Assembly (NCBI GenBank): GCA_021828245.1
Contig: JAKASC010000141.1
Span: forward strand, 1-6,425
DNA: 6,425 nt
Direction of reading: 5' to 3'
Origin: Acidobacteriota bacterium
GTDB taxonomy: Bacteria; Acidobacteriota; Terriglobia; UBA7540
How positions within the stretch are numbered: the first letter of the stretch is position 1; the number at the start of each line of letters is the position of its first letter. This document shows positions 1-5,255 of the stretch, piece after piece. Under the pieces are notes generated by a model. The model did not search any database, was not told the origin of the DNA, and saw only the letters and a list, made by a program, of their open reading frames with translations. The position numbers and the translations under genes were made by a program.

Positions 1-398
1 TTTTATCTTTTGACCTTCATTGCGCCAACCCCGCTTGGCAAGCTTGGATTGAAAAGGCCGTCCAGCCCAACATAGAATTCCTGCTCCGCACCCAGCTTCC
101 CAACGGCACGTGGTCGAAACTCGGACGAACCAGTTGGGATCGAACGCGCAGTCCCGGCATCATTAACTACCTCATCTGGGACTATGAGCATGTCAAGCGT
201 GACCCGCGGGTTGCCCAGGCTGTCCGGCGATTTGATGCCTTCATTGTCAGTCCGCAGAACGGCAGATCGTTTGGCTTGCTGAACGATGGCGCCCGGGCGA
301 ACACCAAGGTCCGGATCAATGCCTTTAACACGGTCACCAGCCTGACCGGCTACGCGTTGGCGGATATTCTCTCTCCCGGCGTTACCTCCCGCTGGTAA
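1..398 (+). CDS. C-terminal part of an unrecognised protein (5' end outside window)
   Basis: An open + frame enters from the left edge (first full codon at base 3) and ends at TAA 396-398, giving 131 residues of a C-terminus. The translation is rich in Trp, Tyr, Phe and Asn and looks like real protein: it contains a stretch reading IEFLLRTQLPNGTW, then SPGIINYLIWDY, and ends near TGYALADILSPGVTSRW. The L-x-x-Q-x-x-N-G-x-W pattern with helical spacing recalls alpha/alpha-toroid proteins (some glycoside hydrolases, lyases and epimerases). That is only a resemblance, and I do not recognise the family. The gene lies 45 bp upstream of the AGE-family epimerase on the same strand, so the two may be co-transcribed. 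An antisense frame over the same stretch gives an Arg/Gly/Ala-rich product and is judged a shadow. Confident that it codes, not confident of function. Confidence 0.72.
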   Translation, partial: LSFDLHCANPAWQAWIEKAVQPNIEFLLRTQLPNGTWSKLGRTSWDRTRSPGIINYLIWDYEHVKRDPRVAQAVRRFDAFIVSPQNGRSFGLLNDGARANTKVRINAFNTVTSLTGYALADILSPGVTSRW

Positions 399-431
399 CC
401 GAGCGAACTTGACGCGGCCGCAGGGCGCGTC

Positions 432-435
432 GGAG
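432..435 (+). promoter_or_regulatory. Ribosome binding site (GGAG) fixing the epimerase TTG start
   Basis: GGAG lies 8 nt before the TTG at 444. In-frame stops at 396 and 438 rule out any longer start, so this site supports TTG over the internal ATG at 510. Confidence 0.6.
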
Positions 436-443
436 CCTAAAGC

Positions 444-1643
444 TTGAACTACCACCAAATCCGTGAACGATTCTCTCGGCTCTTGCTCGAAGGGGTCGTC
501 CCCTTTTGGATGAGCCGCGGGATAGACTGGGAATATGGTGGCGTGCTGTCGTGCATGGCGGAAGATGGCTCGCCCATCAGCGGCGACAAATTTATGTGGT
601 CGCAGGCACGGTCGGTTTGGACCTTTTCCGCCCTCTACAACCGCGTGGAGAGACGGCCGGAATTTCTAAAGGTGGCGGAGAACTCGGTTCGCTTTCTGCT
701 GGCTCACGGACGGGATGATCAAGGTCGTTGGGTTTATCACACGGACCGCCAGGGCAGGGTGATTGAAGGCGCTGTGAGCATCTACACCGATTGCTTCGCG
801 ATTTACGGCCTCAGCGAATTCTATCGCGCCGTTCCAGATCCGCAGATCCTCTCGATCGCGCGCGCAACCTTCGAGCGAGTTCGGCGCCGGATCGAAGAGC
901 CGGACTTCTCCGAGACGGCGCCCTACCCGTTGCTGAAGGGATGGAAAAACCACGCGGTTCCGATGATTATGACGGAAACAACGGGCGAGTTGGCCGAGAC
1001 CACCGCCGACAGCGAGCTGGAAGCCTTGGCCGACGGCTATGCGGCGCGCGTCATGAACCATTTCGTGCGGCCAAAGCGCAAGCTGCTGCTGGAGTTTCTT
1101 ACCGACCGGTATGAAGAACTGCCTCCGCCCGCTGGCACGTGGGTCATGCCCGGCCATGCCATCGAATCAATGTGGTTTGTGCTGCACCGGGCCTGGCGGC
1201 GGGGCGACAAGGCCCTTGCCGAGCGCGCCGCCGAGGTCATCCGCTGGCACCTGGAACGAGGCTGGGACCCGGAGTATGGCGGGATTTTTCTGGGAATTGA
1301 CGCCGAGGGACATCCGCCTTTCTTGCCCCACGCGGAAAAGAAGTCCTGGTGGCCGCACACCGAGGCGCTTTATGCCCTAATCCTGGCGCATCACCTGACT
1401 GGCAAGCAGTGGTGTGCGGAATGGTATGACAAGGTTGAAGAATGGGCCTTTGCCCACTTCCCCATGCCGGCCGTCGGCGAATGGAGGCAGCGCCTCACTC
1501 GCCAGGGCCTGCCGACCACCGAGGTGTTCGCTTTGCCGGTTAAAGACCCCTTCCATCTTCCTCGGGCGGCGATTCTGATTTTGCAGTTGATCGGGCGTGC
1601 AAACCGAGAGCGCCCCGGCGGTGCTCCGAGCCTCTCGACTTAG
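444..1643 (+). CDS. AGE-family sugar epimerase/isomerase (N-acylglucosamine 2-epimerase-like)
   Basis: A complete 399-aa protein of the N-acylglucosamine 2-epimerase (AGE) superfamily, (alpha/alpha)6-barrel enzymes that epimerise at C2 or isomerise sugars such as GlcNAc/ManNAc, cellobiose or mannose. No signal peptide is seen, so it should be cytoplasmic. Family landmarks are in order: FW-x-x-x-x-x-D-x-E-Y-G-G (residues 21-33), MWSQAR with Arg56, MPGHAIE with His238, KKSWWPHTEAL with His305 and Glu307, and PFHLPR with His371. Arg56, His238, Glu307 and His371 match, with a constant offset of one, the Arg/His/Glu/His set I recall as essential in the Anabaena enzyme. Length is typical. The start is TTG: an in-frame TAA lies at 438-440, GGAG (432-435) sits 8 nt upstream of 444, and the next ATG (510) would remove the conserved N-terminal helix. 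The substrate cannot be told from sequence alone. Confidence 0.93.
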   Translation: MNYHQIRERFSRLLLEGVVPFWMSRGIDWEYGGVLSCMAEDGSPISGDKFMWSQARSVWTFSALYNRVERRPEFLKVAENSVRFLLAHGRDDQGRWVYHTDRQGRVIEGAVSIYTDCFAIYGLSEFYRAVPDPQILSIARATFERVRRRIEEPDFSETAPYPLLKGWKNHAVPMIMTETTGELAETTADSELEALADGYAARVMNHFVRPKRKLLLEFLTDRYEELPPPAGTWVMPGHAIESMWFVLHRAWRRGDKALAERAAEVIRWHLERGWDPEYGGIFLGIDAEGHPPFLPHAEKKSWWPHTEALYALILAHHLTGKQWCAEWYDKVEEWAFAHFPMPAVGEWRQRLTRQGLPTTEVFALPVKDPFHLPRAAILILQLIGRANRERPGGAPSLST

Positions 1644-1655
1644 CGACCCCATCTG

Positions 1656-1695
1656 AAAAACCGAAAGGCCGCGACTAGGCTCCGGTCAACCTTTC
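1656..1695 (-). terminator. Possible intrinsic terminator for the minus-strand operon
   Basis: GAAAGG (1663-1668) pairs with CCTTTC (1690-1695), and the adjoining CCG (1669-1671) pairs with CGG (1683-1685) across a 4-nt bulge. Read on the minus strand, the hairpin is followed by GG and five T (1660-1656). It lies about 195 nt beyond the gmd stop. The bulge, the 11-nt loop and the short T-run make it only a moderate candidate. On the + strand no T-run follows it. Confidence 0.3.
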
Positions 1696-1802
1696 CAGCA
1701 GAAGGCGAAAGTGCTTTGCCCCTTGTTTCCGCAAGGGCTCGCAGAAAGTGAGTGGTTCGGTGTGCAGCCGGCAAGGGCCCCTCCTGCCAGGGGTTTGATG
1801 CC

Positions 1803-1867
1803 CTCTCTGCATAGGCTCCGCGGGCGTAGCGCGCGGCGCTCTTCAGCGTTCACCGAGCCTCAGAGAG
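1803..1867. repeat. Imperfect inverted repeat / stem-loop (13 paired bases, 3-nt bulge)
   Basis: The left arm CTCTCTG (1803-1809) is the exact complement of CAGAGAG (1861-1867), and AGGCTC (1813-1818) is the exact complement of GAGCCT (1855-1860). The only interruption is CAT (1810-1812) on the left side. The 36-nt interior holds further small hairpins: AGCGC-GCG-GCGCT (1828-1840), or alternatively CGCT-CTTC-AGCG (1837-1848). There is no T-run on either side, so it is not a classical intrinsic terminator. It could be a structured RNA element, a Rho-independent barrier, or one copy of a dispersed palindromic repeat. Confidence 0.6.
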
Positions 1868-1890
1868 CCCGGCCTGGGATGACCGCCGAG

Positions 1891-2883
1891 CTACGGCCTT
1901 GTGACGGGTTCGGTGACAACTTCCAAGTCGGCCTTGACCATCATCCGCACCAGCTCCTTAAAATTGACGGTGGGATGCCAGCTCAATTCTTTTTTTGCGC
2001 GGCTAGGGTCGGCGCGCAAATCGTGAATTTCCCCGGTGCGGAGGAACCGAGGGTCCACTTGCACCCACTCTTCGATTGAGCGAGGCGCGCGATCACGAAG
2101 CCCGAGCTCATGCAGGCTGGTGATGACCTCCTGGAGAAAATCCCGCACGCTGTGCGAAACTCCCGTTCCGATAACGTAATCATTTGGCGCAGCGGCCTGC
2201 AACATGGCGTGCATGGCGCGAACGTAATCGCCGGCAAAGCCCCAATCTCGCCGCGCGTCCAAGTTGCCCAGCCGAAGCGGCGTATGATCGCCCGCCACCC
2301 AAGTCGCCGCCGCGCGAGTGATTTTGCGCGTGACCATTTCCGGCCCGCGCCGCGGCGATTCGTGGTTGAACAAGATGCCACCTACCGCGAAGACCTTGCG
2401 GGCGCGGTAAACCTCCACCAGGCGATGCGCGGCCAGCTTCGAGACGCCGTAGGGCGAGGTTGGCCGCAGCGGAACCCGCTCGTCCATGGCGCCGTCGAAG
2501 TTGCCCACCATTTCGGAGGAAGAGGCCTGATAGAAGCGTGTGTCCGGCTTGGTGCGCTCGATGATTTGCAATAGGCGCGCCACGCCGCCGACGTTGATAT
2601 CAAAGGTCTCGGACGGAAACTCCCAACTGGTGGGCACAAACACCTGCCCCGCCAAATTGTAAACTTCATCGGGCCAGGCTTTTTGGAACGCCACGCCGAG
2701 CGATTCGGCGTCGCGCATGTCGCCGTAAACAAACTCGACGCGCTGCCTGACCGGCTCCAGCCAGCGAATCGAGGCCGGCTCGCGCCGCACCAGCCCCCAA
2801 ACCTCGTAACCCAACCCCAATAGATACTCCGCCAAGTAGCTGCCGTCCTGACCGGAAATCCCTGTAATCAATGCTTTCTTCAA
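1891..2883 (-). CDS. gmd: GDP-mannose 4,6-dehydratase (short type)
   Basis: A 330-aa extended short-chain dehydrogenase/reductase that converts GDP-D-mannose to GDP-4-keto-6-deoxy-D-mannose in the cytoplasm, using bound NADP(H). The N-terminal dinucleotide motif is TGISGQDGSYLAE (Gly8, Gly11, Gly14). The catalytic region reads QASSSEMVG (Ser122, Glu124), where the E. coli enzyme has Thr and Glu, followed by YGVSK (Tyr145, Lys149). GDP-mannose dehydratase signatures follow: GILFNHESPRRG, VTRKIT, LGNLDARRDWG, and a VDPRF...DPSRAKKEL tail. It is shorter than the ~370-aa E. coli type but normal for the short Gmd class. The start is TTG at 2883, preceded by AAGGAGG with a 10-nt spacer, and it places the Rossmann motif right at the N-terminus. 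It is the last gene of the minus operon. No GDP-fucose synthase or GDP-rhamnose reductase lies in the window, so the final sugar is unknown. Confidence 0.94.
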   Translation of the reverse strand: MKKALITGISGQDGSYLAEYLLGLGYEVWGLVRREPASIRWLEPVRQRVEFVYGDMRDAESLGVAFQKAWPDEVYNLAGQVFVPTSWEFPSETFDINVGGVARLLQIIERTKPDTRFYQASSSEMVGNFDGAMDERVPLRPTSPYGVSKLAAHRLVEVYRARKVFAVGGILFNHESPRRGPEMVTRKITRAAATWVAGDHTPLRLGNLDARRDWGFAGDYVRAMHAMLQAAAPNDYVIGTGVSHSVRDFLQEVITSLHELGLRDRAPRSIEEWVQVDPRFLRTGEIHDLRADPSRAKKELSWHPTVNFKELVRMMVKADLEVVTEPVTRP

Positions 2884-2893
2884 AGCGAAGAGT

Positions 2894-2900
2894 CCTCCTT
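2894..2900 (-). promoter_or_regulatory. Strong ribosome binding site (AAGGAGG) for gmd
   Basis: On the minus strand AAGGAGG lies 10 nt before the TTG at 2883. It is the strongest Shine-Dalgarno sequence found in the window and decides in favour of the TTG start. Confidence 0.75.
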
Positions 2901-2950
2901 GTCAACAATTTTATTGCGCTGCGGGCACATCAAGCTTAATGCGCGTACGT

Positions 2951-3426
2951 TCATAAGTCCAGGTACCGGACGTAGTCGCCGTATTCCTGTTGCAATTGCC
3001 TGCGAGACGGCCGCCAGGCGGCGTCCCTAAGAGAATTCCGCAGCTTACGTATGGCGGCCACTGGATAACTCGCCGGCGGAAAGAATCGGCAGGTAGAAGC
3101 CGCGGCACGCAACAGCCGCGCCCGACCGCGCAAGCCGTAATGATTGCCCAAAACCTCCGCCACCTTGAAGGTGTCATCGGGGTTCCTCCGCGCCAGCGAG
3201 CCCAGCCCATAAGCCACCAGCACGGACTTCAAGCGCGCCGAGAGGACCTGCTCGGCGTGAGCGCGCGCCTCGGAAGGAATGCGTTCGTCCTGAACCAGGT
3301 TGCGAATCGCTAACCAGTCGCGGCCCCCGCTTGCCGCTCCGGAAGCGGTGGAAGGCTGATGGGCCTGAACAGGTCTTCCACCGCCAGTCCCGCGTTCAGG
3401 TTCGCTACCGGGGTGGTTTCGGACAT
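2951..3426 (-). pseudogene. Frameshifted gene for an unrecognised ~158-aa protein
   Basis: Two minus-strand frames join into one plausible protein. The first starts at ATG 3426 (MSETTPVANLNAGLAVEDLF...), 18 nt after the methyltransferase stop, with a weak GGGA site 8 nt upstream. It runs to residue ~34 and then stops at 3310. The second is open from the same point to TGA 2951 and reads DWLAIRNLVQDERIPSEARA, then AEQVLSARLKSVLVAYGLG, ending EYGDYVRYLDL. The latter frame has no ATG, GTG or TTG upstream of 3232. Adding one G to the G5 run (C5 on the + strand, 3324-3328) merges them as ...PERQAGGRDWLAIRN.... The product is Arg/Ala/Leu-rich and probably helical, with no clear transmembrane segment. 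It faintly recalls the helical tails of some family 2 glycosyltransferases but has no GT domain. I do not know its function. The shift may be real or a homopolymer sequencing error, so the gene may be intact in the organism. A 93-aa product from TTG 3232 is the less likely alternative. Confidence 0.68.
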
Positions 3427-3444
3427 CGAGTAAATCCCATATGT

Positions 3445-4266
3445 TCAGACGACCGAAAATGCCAAGCTGCCGCCCGGAATCCGGTAGATCTCGCGCTCCT
3501 CGGAAAGCTCCTCAAGCCAGCGCGTAACACCGTTGACCTCCGCACGTCCGAAATCGTGCCAGGCAATCACGCTACCGGGATGGCAGCACTTCAAAGCGTT
3601 CAGGGTGTCGGAACGGGCGTAATCATACGAATGTGCGCCATCGATAAAGAAGAAGTCCACCTTTGCATGGAAAGGTGAGTAATCGAAGGCGGCGCTGTCT
3701 CCGTAAAGACAATTAATCTTTGAGGCTGCTTCCATGCCCTCAAAGCACAGGTACTTTCCTCCCGCGGCGCGGGGCTCGCGAGAGGCGACCGTCCCCTCAT
3801 CTACCACCGAGGTCTTTAGCTTGTGCTGGGGGGGCGCGCCGATGGGCAGGTCGAGGGTGTAAACCTTTGCACTTGGGGGGGAATTCAAAGCGAAGTGCAG
3901 GGCGGTGTACCCGTAGCATGTGCCGATCTCGAAAATAGTTGTCGCCCGGATGATGCGGCAGATTAAGCAAAGGCTCAGGAGGTCGGCGAGAAACGGACCA
4001 CCCTGTGTGAAGAAGTAGTAGTCCTTGTCCCCCTGCAGGCTCGCGATCTTGACTTCCTCTACGCTCTCGCAGGGAAGGACTTCAAAGACACTCTTGACCG
4101 GAATTCCGGGCGGCCCGTCCACGGTGTTGAGGAGGAAGAGTGATTGGGTGGCGTAGTCCACCATCTTCCTCGGTCTTAGCAGAAGCCGGAGCGAGGCGGC
4201 GTTGGCACCCAAGGCCAGATTTTTGGCCTTGAGCGCCGAGGAGCGAGCTCGTCTAGTAAAAGGCAT
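3445..4266 (-). CDS. Class I SAM-dependent methyltransferase (Methyltransf_24-like)
   Basis: From ATG 4266 this is a 273-aa protein with a Rossmann-type SAM-binding domain in its second half. Motif I is FEIGTCYGYTALHFA (Glu113 to Gly119), and the acidic end of the next strand is VYTLDLP (Asp139). GDSAAFDY (Asp190) and FFIDGAHSY (Asp209, His212) come next, with AWHDFG (His237, Asp238) near the end. The IDGAHSY plus HD pair is typical of the Methyltransf_24/TylF-type group, which often acts on sugars or small molecules in polysaccharide and natural-product clusters. The first ~110 residues are a basic, poorly conserved extension before the SAM domain. The start is uncertain. GTG 4287 would add seven residues but lacks a good Shine-Dalgarno, while ATG 4266 has a G-rich AGGCGGGGG just upstream. 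It sits between the glycosyltransferase and the frameshifted gene, so a role in methylating a surface sugar is likely but inferred. Confidence 0.86.
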   Translation of the reverse strand: MPFTRRARSSALKAKNLALGANAASLRLLLRPRKMVDYATQSLFLLNTVDGPPGIPVKSVFEVLPCESVEEVKIASLQGDKDYYFFTQGGPFLADLLSLCLICRIIRATTIFEIGTCYGYTALHFALNSPPSAKVYTLDLPIGAPPQHKLKTSVVDEGTVASREPRAAGGKYLCFEGMEAASKINCLYGDSAAFDYSPFHAKVDFFFIDGAHSYDYARSDTLNALKCCHPGSVIAWHDFGRAEVNGVTRWLEELSEEREIYRIPGGSLAFSVV

Positions 4267-4326
4267 GTCTTCTGACCCCCGCCTCACCCCGCTAGCGAGC
4301 GCGTGGTGTAGGTTACGTGGTCCTTC

Positions 4327-5229
4327 CTAGCCAGCCCTCAGAAGTGCCTGGCATTCCCTTGAAAACCGCCCCACCGCCCGCCTTCCGAGCCACCGCGCCA
4401 AGCGCGCTGCCCGGGCCGCCCGCTCGGCGACGGTCGGAGCAGCATAGTCGTCAGGCAGGCCGGCGACCATGGGCCGCGCCCAGTAATGGAAGTTGCAGTC
4501 AACGGCCCGGACCCGGCGCGGCGTCAATTGGTCGAGATAACGTTCCCACGCCGCCTGCTCCCACAAGTGCGTGGCGTAGGCGCCCTGAAGATCAATCGGC
4601 TCGCGGGAGCGAAACATTTTTGCCTGGTCTGCCCTGCTATAGGTCGGCCAGAAGAACGCAGTGTGTGGCAATACCTTGATCTCAGCGGGGAACTGCCGGG
4701 CCAGTCGTCCGGGAACCAGCACGGGGTGCTCGCCCCAGAATTCATCGCGCCCTTTGGAGCGGAAGGAGCGATATTCAGCGTACCACCTTTTGAGGAAGGG
4801 CGCGTCCTTTTCACCAAGGATGACAGCGTTGCAAAGGCCGTCGAAGTTTCCGTAAGTGTACTGCTCCCCCATGACCACGGAGTGGCCCAACAAGGGGTCA
4901 AAGCTGGCATGAACGAAGACGTCGGCGTCCAGGTAGATTCCTCCAAAGGCAATCAGCGTCTCCAGGCGGACGACATCCGCCCGGTGGGCCGGATGTAAGA
5001 TCGGGTTGCCAAAGATTTCCCGAGGCGCCTCGATCTTCTTGAGGGTGACCATGGGGCGGGTTAGCTCCCACCACGGGCCCGAAGGCTCATATTCACAGTA
5101 GAAAAAGACCTCCGTGGGCTTGATGCGCTCGACAGCGCTCTTTAGGCAGACGTAATGGACCAGGCTCCATGGCTTGCCGCCGAAGTCGGGCGACAAACCG
5201 AAGCAGTAATGCAACGTTCTGGGTATCAA
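4327..5229 (-). CDS. DXD-containing glycosyltransferase (Gly_transf_sug / GT32-like)
   Basis: A 300-aa cytoplasmic or membrane-associated enzyme that transfers a sugar from a nucleotide donor. It starts MIPRTLHYCFG, the usual beginning of this family (M-I-P-x-x-I/L-H-Y-x-x-F/W). The donor and metal site is HRADVVRLETLIAFGGIYLD leading to the DXD triplet Asp101-Ala-Asp103. FWGEHPVLVPGR and a HLWEQ-x-x-W segment follow in the acceptor half. No transmembrane helix is seen, and the tail is Arg/Ala-rich. I choose TTG 5229 because GAGGAG (5239-5244) lies 9 nt upstream and because it matches the family N-terminus. The alternative GTG 5259 forms a GTGA overlap with the flippase stop and would add ten residues. 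The frame stays open far upstream across the flippase gene, but that part is out-of-frame shadow and not a fusion. Donor and acceptor are unknown. Confidence 0.88.
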   Translation of the reverse strand: MIPRTLHYCFGLSPDFGGKPWSLVHYVCLKSAVERIKPTEVFFYCEYEPSGPWWELTRPMVTLKKIEAPREIFGNPILHPAHRADVVRLETLIAFGGIYLDADVFVHASFDPLLGHSVVMGEQYTYGNFDGLCNAVILGEKDAPFLKRWYAEYRSFRSKGRDEFWGEHPVLVPGRLARQFPAEIKVLPHTAFFWPTYSRADQAKMFRSREPIDLQGAYATHLWEQAAWERYLDQLTPRRVRAVDCNFHYWARPMVAGLPDDYAAPTVAERAARAARLARWLGRRAVGRFSRECQALLRAG

Positions 5230-5238
5230 GGTATCCCA

Positions 5239-5244
5239 CTCCTC
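5239..5244 (-). promoter_or_regulatory. Ribosome binding site (GAGGAG) before the glycosyltransferase TTG start
   Basis: On the minus strand GAGGAG lies 9 nt upstream of TTG 5229, inside the short gap after the flippase stop (5256). It favours the TTG over the overlapping GTG at 5259, which has only a GAGGAC (5268-5273) with an 8-nt spacer. Confidence 0.55.
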
Positions 5245-5255
5245 TTCCGGGCTGA

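Larger units (their letters stand above)
1644..1890. other. Convergent intergenic region rich in inverted repeats
   Basis: This 247 bp lies between the epimerase stop and the gmd stop, which converge. I see no convincing gene. A + frame running through it into gmd has Arg/Pro/Ala-rich composition and covers gmd in antisense, so it is rejected. Inverted repeats present are 1663-1671 with 1683-1695 (bulged), 1720-1725 with 1732-1737 (CCCTTG/CAAGGG, 6-nt loop), 1778-1782 with 1789-1793 (CCCCT/AGGGG, 6-nt loop), and the large stem-loop at 1803-1867. Such clustering fits a region that ends transcription from both sides or encodes a structured RNA. Confidence 0.7.

Noticed and set aside
3..458. Minus-strand open frame of 151 codons
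   Set aside because: It is antisense to the C-terminus read on the + strand, its composition is Gly/Arg/Ala/Val-rich with no motif, and the + frame gives a far more protein-like sequence.
666..1157. Minus-strand open frame inside the epimerase
   Set aside because: It lies wholly within a confident AGE-family gene carrying all catalytic residues, so it is a GC-driven shadow.
1711..2079. + strand open frame of 122 codons across the intergenic region
   Set aside because: Half of it is antisense to gmd, the rest is Arg/Pro/Ala-rich, and there is no Shine-Dalgarno or recognisable motif.
2110..2574. + strand open frame antisense to gmd
   Set aside because: It mirrors a well-supported dehydratase gene and has no independent signature.
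2908..2933. Promoter-like pair upstream of gmd (minus strand TTGATG at 2933-2928 and TAAAAT at 2913-2908)
   Set aside because: The spacing is only 14 nt, too short for a sigma-70 promoter, and the gene sits inside an operon.
2911..3210. Minus-strand frame of 99 codons overlapping the frameshifted gene
   Set aside because: It is Trp/Arg/Pro/Cys-rich in a way typical of out-of-frame reading, while the overlapping frame ending at 2951 reads as normal protein.
3331..3678. + strand open frame over the methyltransferase 3' end
   Set aside because: It is antisense to the methyltransferase's conserved IDGAHSY region, has no start signal and no motif.
4290..4297. Perfect 8-bp palindrome CGCTAGCG in the gap before the methyltransferase
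   Set aside because: It is short, GC-rich and isolated, and such palindromes occur by chance; no operator or site can be supported.
4486..4998. + strand open frame of 170 codons
   Set aside because: It is antisense to the DXD region of the glycosyltransferase, which has clear family motifs on the minus strand.
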